From: Bacteroidota bacterium
Lineage (GTDB): Bacteria; Bacteroidota; Bacteroidia; UBA4408
Reading direction: 5' to 3'
NCBI GenBank assembly: GCA_963169745.1
Contig: CAUJCU010000002.1
Location: 310,001 to 374,000, forward strand
Length of the DNA: 64,000 bases
The notes under the pieces: generated by a model
What the model was told of the DNA's origin: nothing
Databases searched by the model: none
The model's input: the letters and a program-made list of their open reading frames with translations, nothing else
In this document: piece after piece, positions 25,822 to 34,894 of the stretch
Layout: each line of letters opens with the position of its first letter
Numbering within the stretch: position 1 is the stretch's first letter
Made by a program: the position numbers and the translations under genes

Positions 25822-26871
25822 TCATAAGTCATTTTTCTTGTTTTTTATAGCAAGAGAAGGTCGTAGTCGGCTTTTGTATATGCTTAAGTCTTCTTGTTTT
25901 CGTTGTGATTTTCTATATTCTTTAAGCTCTTCAGGAGGTAACTCAATAATGGCAATACAGGCCTCACTACAGCATGATTTCATTTTTTTCTTACACGACT
26001 CACATTGAATAAATAGCAAATGACAATCAAGATTAGCGCAGTTCGTGTGTGTATCACAAGGAGCACCGCATTGGTGGCAATGGCTGATAGTTTCATTACT
26101 TATTTTTTCACCCACACGTTCATCAAAAACAAAATTCTTTCCTTTAAATTTATTCGTTAATTTATTTTCATTTACTTGTCGGGCATAATCAATAATTCCA
26201 CCGTGCAACTGATTCACATCTATAAAGCCTTTGTGTTTCATATAAGCGCTCGCTTTTTCACATCTAATACCACCCGTACAATACATTAATATTTTTTGAT
26301 TTTCTTTTCCCTTTAGCATTTCTACTACCATAGGTAATTCCTCACGAAATGTATCTACATCGGGGCAAATGGCATTTTCAAAATGTCCTATTTCGCTCTC
26401 ATAATGATTACGCATATCTACAACAATAGTACCCGGCAACTCCATTGCATCATTAAACTCTTGAGCTGATAAATGATTTCCAACATTGGTAACATCGAAA
26501 GATGGATCATCAATTCCATCAGCCACAATTTTATCTCTTACTTTGATTGTTAATTTAAAAAATGATTTTCCATTGTCTTCAATACCTTGTTTAATAGGAA
26601 TTTGGAAGAACTCTTTAAAAGTATTTAAGTAGGTAACGAAATCATTATAATTTTCTTCGGGAATACTCATTTGGGCGTTTATTCCTTCAGTAGCCAGATA
26701 AACCCTTCCTAAAGCGCCTAAAGTATATAAATCTTTATATAACTTATTTCTTAGCTCCTGTATATCTTTTAGCCTAACGTACCTATAGAAAGAAAGCGTC
26801 TTTCGCTGGATATTATCATGCTTTAAGCGCTCTTTAAGTTCTTTTCGGTTTATCCTATTGTGTAAAAACAT
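25822..26871 (-). CDS. trhO: tRNA uridine-34 hydroxylase TrhO (rhodanese-like)
   Basis: A 349-residue UPF0176/YceA-family protein. TrhO hydroxylates U34 of tRNA in an oxygen-dependent way, the first step to cmo5U/mo5U. An N-terminal alpha/beta domain (YLATEGINAQMS) precedes a rhodanese domain with the active cysteine C198 in MYCTGGIRCEKAS. A C-terminal Cys-rich knuckle (CHQCGAPCDTHTNC, CDHLL, CESCKKK, CCSEAC) with about ten cysteines probably binds zinc. All parts are typical for the longer members of the family. It converges with the queA gene pair. Confidence 0.92.
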   Translation of the reverse strand: MFLHNRINRKELKERLKHDNIQRKTLSFYRYVRLKDIQELRNKLYKDLYTLGALGRVYLATEGINAQMSIPEENYNDFVTYLNTFKEFFQIPIKQGIEDNGKSFFKLTIKVRDKIVADGIDDPSFDVTNVGNHLSAQEFNDAMELPGTIVVDMRNHYESEIGHFENAICPDVDTFREELPMVVEMLKGKENQKILMYCTGGIRCEKASAYMKHKGFIDVNQLHGGIIDYARQVNENKLTNKFKGKNFVFDERVGEKISNETISHCHQCGAPCDTHTNCANLDCHLLFIQCESCKKKMKSCCSEACIAIIELPPEELKEYRKSQRKQEDLSIYKSRLRPSLAIKNKKNDL

Positions 26872-26985
26872 AATATAAAGATAGTCAAATTATGAAATTA
26901 ATTTTTACTTGGAGAAAAGCATTTAATCATTTTAGAATGGGGTAATTAGGTGTTCATTGAAGACCAAAATTATGTTGATTAAACT

Positions 26986-28047
26986 TTAGTCTTCAAGTAA
27001 TGGTTTGATTTCTTCAGGTTCATCATTATCCGAGTTTAAAAATTGCTCTTTATAAATCTTACTTAGTAATAAAAAATAAGAAATTAAAAGAGGGCCAAAA
27101 ATTATGCCTGGAAGTCCGAACAGTTTTAAGCCCAATATTACTCCCATTACCGTTATCAATGGATGCACATCAGCAAATTTTTTCTGAAGAACAAATCTAA
27201 AAACATTATCTACCATTGAAATTATTACAACTCCATAAATAACTAGTGCAATGGCTTTATAATGATTTCCTTGAGTAAATAACATGATCGCAAAAGGAAT
27301 CCAAATTAATGCACTTCCTACCATAGGAATAAAAGAAAAGACTCCCGTAATGATACCCCAGAAAAGAGCGTCAGGAAGGCCCAATAACCAATACCCTGTT
27401 GCAGCAACCAAACCTTGTAATACAGCTAATATGGGAGCCCCTAAAACATTGCTGTATGTTTGAGCTTTTAGTTCTGTAGTGAAACGTATTAATTCTGTTT
27501 TCTTTACAGGAATAAGATTAAAAATAAAAGGTTCTATTTTTCCGGTGTTGCTTAGTAAATAATATAAAAATAAAAGCGTGACTCCAATATCTCCTAATAC
27601 GGATAATGACTGTCCGAGTATGTTCGTAATATAATTAGCAGCACTGCTTTGTAAAGCTTTTAAATTTTCATCATTCAATAATCTTTGACCACTAAGCTCA
27701 AAAAAATTATCATCTATATCTTGAAGCGCCTGAGTAATTACATTTGAATCAGAGAATAAGGAAAGTAGTTTCGGGATAAAAGAATTAAAAAGTACAACCA
27801 TTAAACCAACCATAAGAGCTAAGGAGACAAGCATAATCAGTAATGACGCTAAGCCACGCTTCCATTTCCATTTCTCTATTAAATATTTGGTTATGGGTTT
27901 AAATAGCACATAAAGTATTAGGGCTCCAAGAAAGTCAGCAAAAAAGTCAATTAATGAAAAGAAAATAATACAGCCAACTATAATTGTTAGCAGTAAAATT
28001 GCAATTCTTTTTATGTCGTTAGAGTCTATGTTTTTAAGCATACCCAT
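26986..28047 (-). CDS. AI-2E family transporter (PerM/TqsA-like)
   Basis: A 353-residue inner-membrane protein with about eight transmembrane helices in the AI-2E pattern: two pairs of helices, a soluble middle segment (about 90-150), then the conserved half with ITGVFSFIPMVGSALIWIPFA. The family includes TqsA (autoinducer-2 exporter) and Na+/H+ exchangers, so the substrate here is open. It lies 27 bases after the tadA stop on the same strand and may be the last gene of a tadA-linked unit. Confidence 0.88.
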   Translation of the reverse strand: MGMLKNIDSNDIKRIAILLLTIIVGCIIFFSLIDFFADFLGALILYVLFKPITKYLIEKWKWKRGLASLLIMLVSLALMVGLMVVLFNSFIPKLLSLFSDSNVITQALQDIDDNFFELSGQRLLNDENLKALQSSAANYITNILGQSLSVLGDIGVTLLFLYYLLSNTGKIEPFIFNLIPVKKTELIRFTTELKAQTYSNVLGAPILAVLQGLVAATGYWLLGLPDALFWGIITGVFSFIPMVGSALIWIPFAIMLFTQGNHYKAIALVIYGVVIISMVDNVFRFVLQKKFADVHPLITVMGVILGLKLFGLPGIIFGPLLISYFLLLSKIYKEQFLNSDNDEPEEIKPLLED

Positions 28048-28074
28048 TTTATTATTTAAGATATAGTTTTCAAT

Positions 28075-28533
28075 TTATCTTTTTAGTTTAAAAAACTTAC
28101 TTAACAGCATGCTACACTCAAGTTCCATTACCCCGCCCGTCCACTTTGTTTTAGGGTGAAGTAAGTTTTTATTTATTGTTTGGAAGCCTCTTTTAGTATC
28201 GGGAGCTGCGAAGACCACCCTTTGCAGTTGTGCCCAATACAAGGCTCCAGCACACATTACACATGGTTCGAGCGTAATGAAAATACTACATTCATTAAGG
28301 TATTTTCCTCCTAAATAATTTGCTGCAGCAGTAATGGCCTGCATTTCAGCATGAGCAGTAACATCATTCAACCGCTCCGTAAGATTGTGAGCACGAGCTA
28401 TAATTTGGTTATTGGCAACAACGATTGCACCTACAGGTACTTCGTCAGCTTCAAAAGCTTTTTGGGCTTCTTTATAAGCTTCACGCATAAACCAAGTATC
28501 ACTATATAAACTTAGAGAAGATTCGGAATTCAT
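28075..28533 (-). CDS. tadA: tRNA adenosine(34) deaminase TadA
   Basis: A 152-residue zinc deaminase of the CDA fold. Zinc ligands are H61 in HAEMQAI with catalytic E63, and C91 and C94 in EPCVMCAGA. It converts A34 to inosine in tRNA-Arg(ACG). The C-terminal helix has the basic ending expected of TadA rather than guanine deaminase. The start ATG overlaps the DUF4910 stop by 4 bases, showing coupled translation. Confidence 0.9.
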   Translation of the reverse strand: MNSESSLSLYSDTWFMREAYKEAQKAFEADEVPVGAIVVANNQIIARAHNLTERLNDVTAHAEMQAITAAANYLGGKYLNECSIFITLEPCVMCAGALYWAQLQRVVFAAPDTKRGFQTINKNLLHPKTKWTGGVMELECSMLLSKFFKLKR

Positions 28534-29831
28534 AGCTTTTCTGAAGAAGAAAATGGGAGTATCAGTTTTTCTCTTAAAGCAATATGCAGCGCAGTTTGTA
28601 GTTCCAAAATATTACATTTTAAACGCTGGGCAACTTGTAAAGGAGTATGATGAATTTCGCATAACGTTATAAGACTTAATAAAAACATTAAATCACTACT
28701 CATAATTCCGGCACCTCCCTTATCGGGGTATAAATTTCTTTTGCCCAACATAGGTTCCCCAAATAAATGCCCGGGAACAATTTTATGGTTTATCTCAAAC
28801 CCTCTGCACACATCGCTAAGCAAATAAACTATTTCAGCTAAGCATGAAAAATCAAGAACCGATTTATTGTCTAAACTAGTGTGGTACTCAGGATATATTT
28901 TGTAAGGGGTACGCATAATAGTACCTACCGGGAAGTTGAATCCAGGAGAGCAGTATTGCCTTTCATCACTGCCACCAACTCTAAAGTCGCGTGTGTTGGA
29001 GTTTTGATATTTTGTATCTAAAAAATGCAGCATCATTTCGTCAGCAACAGAATTGGCTTGTTTACTATATTGGTATGTAATTTTTCCGTGATCGCCACAG
29101 CAAGTAAGTACATAACCGGCTTTAATTTTTTCTTTTATTTCTAATCCAAACTGCGCTAGAAAAGCAATTACCCCAATGGTTTCGGGAGCCAAAACAAAGC
29201 GGTATGTATAATATCGGTTTTCTAGTTTTTCGATTTCACTATAAAGTAAGGCAAGGGCTAAGGGCCCTGAAAGTTCATTATTAGCCATACTAGGATGGCA
29301 TAGATATGATGAAAAAAGAATTTCTTCTTGACTAGTTCCCTTCAAAACACATTGCCCATAAGTTAATGACCCATTCTCGAGAGTAGTATCAATAAAAACT
29401 TTGTAGGTTCCTGATTGGGGCAGTTGTTTAAACTCATTATAGCTTAAACAAAAACCCCATGTTTCTTTATAGTATGTAGTTAAATAGGGTATTGCATTCG
29501 GTTTATCAGGTAGGGTATGCAAGTGGGTTTTCAATTCCTCCCAACTAATCTCTTTGTTAACCGGAATACTATAGTTCATTAAATGCAAATTGTTTAATGA
29601 AAATTGGGCTACTTTTTTCCCTTCGGGGGTAATTAAATAGGCATCCTTAACATTCCACTCTTTGGGAATTTTCCAATCGAAAACAGGTGTTCCGGAGGGT
29701 ACTTCATATAACTGAAAAGGGATAAGCTCTTGTAAAATACTAAAGCTTTGACGAAGCCCATCTCCCGTAATACTTCGACAAATAGGCCATAGTTTGTCAA
29801 AATAGTGTTCTAATTTGTTTTTCATAATCAT
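28530..29831 (-). CDS. DUF4910 aminopeptidase-like protein
   Basis: A 433-residue protein of the DUF4910 family, an M28-like zinc peptidase fold. Probable metal ligands are in CHPSMANNELSGPLA, the E in APETIGVIAF and the H in EYHTSLDNK. The N-terminus LWPICRSITGDGLRQSF is the family signature, and the C-terminal helical part resembles a winged helix. Related proteins often sit in surface polysaccharide loci and may cut or process glycoconjugates. Here the partner is tadA (4-base overlap), so the context gives no substrate. ATG codons at 29831 and 29825 are both possible. Confidence 0.85.
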   Translation of the reverse strand: MIMKNKLEHYFDKLWPICRSITGDGLRQSFSILQELIPFQLYEVPSGTPVFDWKIPKEWNVKDAYLITPEGKKVAQFSLNNLHLMNYSIPVNKEISWEELKTHLHTLPDKPNAIPYLTTYYKETWGFCLSYNEFKQLPQSGTYKVFIDTTLENGSLTYGQCVLKGTSQEEILFSSYLCHPSMANNELSGPLALALLYSEIEKLENRYYTYRFVLAPETIGVIAFLAQFGLEIKEKIKAGYVLTCCGDHGKITYQYSKQANSVADEMMLHFLDTKYQNSNTRDFRVGGSDERQYCSPGFNFPVGTIMRTPYKIYPEYHTSLDNKSVLDFSCLAEIVYLLSDVCRGFEINHKIVPGHLFGEPMLGKRNLYPDKGGAGIMSSDLMFLLSLITLCEIHHTPLQVAQRLKCNILELQTALHIALREKLILPFSSSEKL

Positions 29832-29849
29832 GTTAATGATTTACAGTAA

Positions 29850-29857
29850 CAAATATA
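29850..29857 (-). promoter_or_regulatory. -7 box of the DUF4910-tadA unit
   Basis: TATATTTG on the minus strand, 18 bases before the ATG at 29831. A TTTTTG lies upstream but only 15 bp away, shorter than usual. Confidence 0.45.
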
Positions 29858-29997
29858 GTTTATGTATGGGCACAAAAAGTAAATATTTTGTATTGCTTAA
29901 ACAATTTAATTCTAATTTGTGAATTAAATAGAAAGTTTAAATAAGAGAAATGCTAAATTTTGACATTAAAGATTAATAAAATACAGATCAAAAAAGC

Positions 29998-31890
29998 TTA
30001 AACACCAACAATTAGGATCGGAATATTTATGTTATGTCGTACTTTATCTAAAGTTGTACCTAGTAAAAAGTCTTTAATACCCTTGTGACCATGAGTAGCC
30101 ATAATCAACAGTTGTGCATTACTTTGGATAACGAGTTGAGGAATTTGTTTTTTAGGGTTTCCATACCCCAATTTCACTTCTGTTTTGTATCCTAAAGCCT
30201 CTAAATATTCCTTATATTGTATAAGTTGTTTGTAATCTGCCGTACTTTCATGATCCTTAATATCCTCACCATGTACCAAAGCCCCAACTGTTTCCACTAC
30301 GTGTATTAGCACTAAATTACTCCCTTTTTCAGTTTGAACTATTGCCTGTGAGAGTGCAGCATTATCTGACTCTGTAAAATCAACTGTAATGGCTATCTTC
30401 TGATATTTTTTAACTGAGATGGTTGGTTTGTATATGGTTGCACCATGTGGTGTAATTGTGTTTTTATGTTTAATTTTAATTATAAAGGGTAGTATTGTGA
30501 TATAAATTAGCACTCCTAAAGTAAATAGAAGAAAAGGAACTACAACATAACTTAGAAGTGTGTAGTATGCAGGATATTCAAGATAAAAAGCCTGAAGCTC
30601 ATCAACAAGAAGTTTTACATTAAGTATAACAATAATAGCAGCACTAAGCCAAGCGAGCAATTTTACTTTTGTTGTGATTGCAAATTCGCCCATCTTTTTT
30701 TTATCACTAACAAAATGAATTAGAGGAATAATTGCAAAGCCCAATTGCATACTCAATATTACCTGACTTAGGATTAAAAGTTTGCCAGTAGCACTATCGC
30801 CCATAAAATAAATTGCTATTAAGCTTGGGATAACTGCTATACTCCTTGTCATAATGCGTCTTACCCATGGTTGAATGCGTAAATTAAGATACCCTTCCAT
30901 AACAATTTGACCGGCTAAAGTACCTGTAATTGTAGAGCTTTGCCCCGCAGCAATAAGTGCTAAAGCAAAAAGGAAAGGAGCCCATTTTGAGCCCAGCAGA
31001 GGTTCGAGCAGCCTATGTGCATCTTGAATTTCGGCTATATGAAACATTCCATTTCGGTAAAAAACAGAAGCTGCCAAAATTAAAATAGCTGCATTAACAA
31101 AAAAAGCAAGATTTAAAGCAATTGCAGAGTCAATAATATTGTATTTTATGGCTCTTTTAATATTTGTACTCAGTGTTCCAATTTTTCGAGTTTGTACTAA
31201 TGCTGAATGAAGATACAAGTTATGAGGCATGACTGTAGCCCCAATTATTCCAATAGCAATATATAGAGCATCTGTATCAGGTATAGAGGGAATAAGCCCT
31301 TTGGCTACTTCTGTAATTTCGGGCTGGGCGAAAAACATCTCAGCAAAAAATGAAATACCAATTAGGGCAATAAGCGTAATAATAAATGCTTCTAATCTTC
31401 GAATTCCAAAATTGATTAAAAACAATAAAATAAATGTATCTAAAACACTAATTATTACGCCAAGCATAAGTGGGAGATCGAACAATAGTTGCAGACCTAT
31501 TGCCATACCGAGTACCTCAGCTAAATCACAGGCTGCAATGGCTACTTCGGCTAATGCATATAAAAAATAGTTAACCCACCTCGGGTAAGTTTCTCGTGAA
31601 GCCTGAGCCAAATCTCGTCTTCGTACAATACCTAATCGTGCGCTTAAACTTTGCAACAATAGGGCTATTAAATTACTCATTAATAAAACCCACAGTAAAC
31701 TATAGCCGTACTTACTACCTCCTGCTAAGTCTGTAGCCCAGTTTCCAGGATCCATATAGCCTACACTAATTAAGTAAGCCGGGCCTAAAAATGCCAGCAA
31801 TTTTTTCCAGAACCCCTGTTTTTTATTTACTTCAACGCTGGCATGAACCTCAGATAAAGATTCTGTTCCTGTATTTTTTTCTAAGCCCAT
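29998..31890 (-). CDS. mntH: Nramp-family metal transporter with C-terminal UspA domain
   Basis: A 630-residue fusion. Residues about 25-470 are an Nramp transporter with eleven or twelve helices; the metal-binding motifs DPGNWATD (47-54) and MPHNLYLHS (221-229) are complete. It imports Mn2+ or Fe2+ with protons. Residues about 490-630 are a UspA domain; the ATP loop reads MATHGHKGIKDFLLGTTLDK, with A in place of the first G of the G2xG9xG motif. UspA domains bind ATP or AMP and could sense energy or stress state. The gene overlaps mntR by 10 bases. The fusion could link manganese uptake to stress signals. Confidence 0.9.
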   Translation of the reverse strand: MGLEKNTGTESLSEVHASVEVNKKQGFWKKLLAFLGPAYLISVGYMDPGNWATDLAGGSKYGYSLLWVLLMSNLIALLLQSLSARLGIVRRRDLAQASRETYPRWVNYFLYALAEVAIAACDLAEVLGMAIGLQLLFDLPLMLGVIISVLDTFILLFLINFGIRRLEAFIITLIALIGISFFAEMFFAQPEITEVAKGLIPSIPDTDALYIAIGIIGATVMPHNLYLHSALVQTRKIGTLSTNIKRAIKYNIIDSAIALNLAFFVNAAILILAASVFYRNGMFHIAEIQDAHRLLEPLLGSKWAPFLFALALIAAGQSSTITGTLAGQIVMEGYLNLRIQPWVRRIMTRSIAVIPSLIAIYFMGDSATGKLLILSQVILSMQLGFAIIPLIHFVSDKKKMGEFAITTKVKLLAWLSAAIIVILNVKLLVDELQAFYLEYPAYYTLLSYVVVPFLLFTLGVLIYITILPFIIKIKHKNTITPHGATIYKPTISVKKYQKIAITVDFTESDNAALSQAIVQTEKGSNLVLIHVVETVGALVHGEDIKDHESTADYKQLIQYKEYLEALGYKTEVKLGYGNPKKQIPQLVIQSNAQLLIMATHGHKGIKDFLLGTTLDKVRHNINIPILIVGV

Positions 31891-32540
31891 TGTACCAAAA
31901 TATTTTGTGTTATTTTATAACTTACAAACAAGGATGTTTTTTTATTTAATAAAAGTTTCATAGAACTATCGAAAGGAATAATTTGCTCAATTGTAATTTT
32001 CTTCCCTAAAGTCAAGCCTTTTTCTTTCAGATAAGTTAAGAACTCAGTGCTGTGTTCACACACCCCAGAAATTATTACACTATCTCCCGTTTTGCACTCA
32101 CAGAGTGGCAATGCTTTAAGGTGAACGATTTTCCCATTAGGATCAGGAATAGGGTCGCCATGTGGGTCAAATTTGGGAAATCCTAAAAACATATCGAGCC
32201 TTTTAATAAGTAAATCGGAGTTTACGTGTTCCAGTTCTTCGGCAAGGTCGTGAACTTCATCCCAATTAAAATTTAATTTATGTACCAAAAAATATTCCCA
32301 TAACCGGTGATTCCGAATAATACTTAAGGCTTCTTTTTTCCCTTTAGCAGTTAAAGAAACAGCCTGATATTTTTCATAATGAATTAATTTTTTTGATGCT
32401 AGTTTTTTAAGCATGCTGGTAACAGAGGCTGCCTTAGTTTTTAATACTTCGGCTATGGTATTCGTAGTTGCCCCTTCTGTAATTTCTTCAGAAAGTTTGT
32501 ATATGCACTTTAAATAATTTTCTTGAGTTTGGGATAACAT
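31881..32540 (-). CDS. mntR: Metal-dependent regulator, DtxR/MntR family
   Basis: A 219-residue DtxR-family repressor. The winged-helix reading head is in residues about 1-70 (TNTIAEVLKTKAASVTSMLKKLA), followed by the dimer domain with the metal ligands expected around HDLAEELEHVNSDLL. The C-terminal part (about 140-219) is a FeoA/SH3-like domain as in the longer DtxR and IdeR. The product should repress mntH when Mn2+ (or Fe2+) is high. The stop overlaps the mntH start by 10 bases, so the two are translationally coupled. A DtxR-type core palindrome lies 29 bases upstream. Confidence 0.88.
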   Translation of the reverse strand: MLSQTQENYLKCIYKLSEEITEGATTNTIAEVLKTKAASVTSMLKKLASKKLIHYEKYQAVSLTAKGKKEALSIIRNHRLWEYFLVHKLNFNWDEVHDLAEELEHVNSDLLIKRLDMFLGFPKFDPHGDPIPDPNGKIVHLKALPLCECKTGDSVIISGVCEHSTEFLTYLKEKGLTLGKKITIEQIIPFDSSMKLLLNKKTSLFVSYKITQNILVQWA

Positions 32541-32568
32541 TTTTATATAATATAATAATTTTTTTTGA

Positions 32569-32577
32569 TTAGTCTAA
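32569..32577. promoter_or_regulatory. Candidate MntR operator
   Basis: TTAGTCTAA, a 4+1+4 palindrome equal to the centre of the DtxR-family consensus (TTAG-N-CTAA), is centred 33 bases upstream of the mntR ATG. It would give autoregulation of the mntR-mntH operon. The outer bases do not fit the full 19-bp site. Confidence 0.4.
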
Positions 32578-32657
32578 ATTTATTTTTATACAAATAAAAG
32601 TATTTTATTTTATTTATTGAATTATTTTTTTATAATATCCTAAATTAAATTATCTAA

Positions 32658-32721
32658 AACTTCATGATAAATAGTATTTAATGCCCCATTTTGGGCATTA
32701 AATACTATTTATCATGAAGTT
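32658..32721. repeat. Perfect 29-bp inverted repeat
   Basis: Arms at 32658-32686 and 32693-32721 are exact reverse complements, separated by 6 bases; the sequence at the loop side is GCCC/GGGC. It lies between mntR and ilvE. It lacks a T run and is far from the ilvE stop (about 250 bases), so it is an unusual terminator; it may be a small MITE-like or structured RNA element. Confidence 0.85.
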
Positions 32722-32966
32722 AGGAGCAATAATGGATCTATAAAAATAAAAAGTAATTGCTGAAAAAGATAAGAGAAAATCTATACTTTGGTTGAACCAT
32801 TAGTTGAGCTTACAACTTTTTTTAACCTTAACTAATTAAGTGTTATAATATATATATTAGTGTACTACCAGTTAGTAATGTAATGTTCTTAATTAATTAG
32901 TATTTCAAATTAACTAATTAAATTACCTTTAAAGTTTAATTTAAAGAGTATAAAAATTGTAATGCT
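32722..32966. other. Intergenic, no gene seen
   Basis: AT-rich sequence between the inverted repeat and the ilvE stop. It holds two copies of TTAACTAATTAA (32828 and 32910), probably by chance. I see no coding sequence, tRNA or terminator next to ilvE. Confidence 0.6.
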
Positions 32967-34019
32967 TTACAATTTGGTAAGCCAGCCATATTTGTCTGTT
33001 TGCAATCCTTTTTTCAAGTCAAAAAGATAATTATACATCTTTGTAGAGAACGTTCGTTCTTGTATAGCGGGTAAGGTCATTATTATATCCGGATGCCCGA
33101 TGGTAGTAATTTGAGCTATATTAGCAGCTGTTCCAACACCAAAGGCTTCTTTAATTATTCCGGCTCGGTATTTTTCAATTAATTCCGAAACGGTAATTTT
33201 TCGTTCTTCTACTTTAACACCCCAATCACGGGCTATTTTAAGTATGCTGTCACGAGTAATACCGGCCAAAATGCTTGTCTTTAATTCAGGTGTTACCAAT
33301 ACATCGTTAAACATAAACATCACATTCATACTCCCCGACTCTTCAATGTCTTCATTATTTACAGCATCTGTCCATAATAATTGATGATAGCCATTTTGTA
33401 ATGCCAGTTTACTCGGATACATAGCTCCTCCGTAGTTTCCGGCAGCCTTAGCATAGCCTGTACCGCCTAATGCCGAGCGGCTGTATTTTGTTTCTACCCA
33501 AACTTTAAGGGGCTCTGTATAATAAGCTCCGGTGGGCATTGTTAACACAATCAATTTATAATTTTCGGAGGGTTTTACTCCAATGGCAGTGTCCGTAGAA
33601 AACATTACCGGACGTATGTATAATGCCTGTCCTTCAGCAGTGGGTATCCAGTTCCTATCTAATTTTACTAATTGCTTTATACCATCAATAAAAATATCTT
33701 CTGGAATTTGTGGCATACACATACGTTCGGCAGAAATATTCATACGTTTAAAATTGTCTTCTATTCGAAAAAGAATTACTTCGGATTGGTTATTTTTAAA
33801 GGCCTTCATGCCTTCAAATATGGCTTGTGCATGATGAAAAACACTTAGTGAAGGGCTTACAGAGATATTGCCAAATGGAATAATTTCAGCATTTTGCCAA
33901 GATCCTTCTTTAAAATCTGCTACCAACATGTGGTCAGAAAAAATTACACCGAAAGGGATATTATTAAAGTCAACCTGATTTATACGACTGCTTGCTACCA
34001 AGGTGGTTTTTATACTCAT
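32967..34019 (-). CDS. ilvE: Branched-chain amino acid aminotransferase
   Basis: A 350-residue PLP enzyme of fold type IV. It moves the amino group between Leu, Ile or Val and 2-oxoglutarate. The lysine that binds PLP is K191 in KAAGNYGGAMYPS. The marks HHAQAIFEGMKAF, RPVMFS and the C-terminal KEAFGVGTAANIA are those of the mammalian-type BCAT. The start is set at the ATG 34019; an earlier TTG at 34028 is less likely. It is a single gene away from ilv or leu operons. Confidence 0.93.
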   Translation of the reverse strand: MSIKTTLVASSRINQVDFNNIPFGVIFSDHMLVADFKEGSWQNAEIIPFGNISVSPSLSVFHHAQAIFEGMKAFKNNQSEVILFRIEDNFKRMNISAERMCMPQIPEDIFIDGIKQLVKLDRNWIPTAEGQALYIRPVMFSTDTAIGVKPSENYKLIVLTMPTGAYYTEPLKVWVETKYSRSALGGTGYAKAAGNYGGAMYPSKLALQNGYHQLLWTDAVNNEDIEESGSMNVMFMFNDVLVTPELKTSILAGITRDSILKIARDWGVKVEERKITVSELIEKYRAGIIKEAFGVGTAANIAQITTIGHPDIIMTLPAIQERTFSTKMYNYLFDLKKGLQTDKYGWLTKL

Positions 34020-34189
34020 TTTGTACAATTTAATTTGCGTATAAACCTACGTCATTTTGAGAGAAATAGAAATAAAAACTGAATTTCTTATTGTTTGTAG
34101 TACAAAGAATAACCTAAAACATAGAGTTTCAAGTAATTGAATTTTTCAAACCGCAGCTCTAACAGCAGTATGGCATTTTACATCTACAA

Positions 34190-34894
34190 TTAACGATAGT
34201 CGGCATTTCCTGTATATTCGTCAAAGCAGCGGGTAACTTTATAATAAAATTCATAATCTGTAGCTTCTTCTACAAAGTCCTCAGTAATTCGGCAAAATAA
34301 AATAAAAGCACGGGCATCAAAAGTAGTAAGATCTACTTTTTTAACAGCAAAGAAATAGTCTAACCTTTTTTCTGTTTTTTCAAAAAATAGTTCTCTTTTA
34401 TAAATTTCAACCAGTTTTTTTCGTTCTCTTCCTTCTTTACTATATTCGTAATATAAAGCACTAATTGGGCTTGTTAAAGAGGGTTGAGGTTGGTTTATAA
34501 ATCGCTCATAAACACTTTTCTGATTTTCTGAAAGCTCTCTCGGATTTATAATAACCGTATTTAGATTATATGTTTTTGAGAACAAAACAATACTCCTTTT
34601 GGCTTTGAATGTAGGAAGTTCTAAAATATCTTTAGTTGCAATTTTACGAGCCACGAACCCTATTGAGCTGATGAGAATGGTATCGTTTAATTGTGCTGAT
34701 AGTTCAAAGTAACCCTTGTCTGAGCAAACGGTTCCGGTACCATTTTTTTTATTCACTACATAAGCAAAAGGAATAGTGCTTATGGTATCCTTCTCTGTAA
34801 TATATCCTTTAATTACTATGCCCTGTGCAAATAACTGGTTTGAGCCAGACCCAAAGAGACCGTAAACGATTAGACAGAAAAATAAGTTTTTCAA
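34190..34894 (-). CDS. Exported protein with carboxypeptidase-regulatory-like domain
   Basis: A 234-residue protein with a signal peptide (to about residue 24, NQLFAQG). The CarboxypepD_reg-like beta-sandwich spans about residues 26-110: GYITEKDTISTIPFAYVVNKK, then GYFELSAQL, ILISSIGFVARKI. The C-terminal half is unknown, with helices and the segments RELSENQKSVYERF and YEYSKEGRERKKL. Such proteins may sit in the periplasm or outer membrane. The start is a TTG, as no ATG fits the signal peptide. Function unknown. Confidence 0.75.
   Translation of the reverse strand: MKNLFFCLIVYGLFGSGSNQLFAQGIVIKGYITEKDTISTIPFAYVVNKKNGTGTVCSDKGYFELSAQLNDTILISSIGFVARKIATKDILELPTFKAKRSIVLFSKTYNLNTVIINPRELSENQKSVYERFINQPQPSLTSPISALYYEYSKEGRERKKLVEIYKRELFFEKTEKRLDYFFAVKKVDLTTFDARAFILFCRITEDFVEEATDYEFYYKVTRCFDEYTGNADYR

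Noticed and set aside
32658-32721. Insertion sequence or transposon
   Set aside because: There is no transposase gene and no target duplication around the inverted repeat; it is kept only as a repeat.
32828-32921. Two copies of TTAACTAATTAA as operators
   Set aside because: The sequence is simple and AT-rich, and similar strings occur by chance, for example upstream of exbB.
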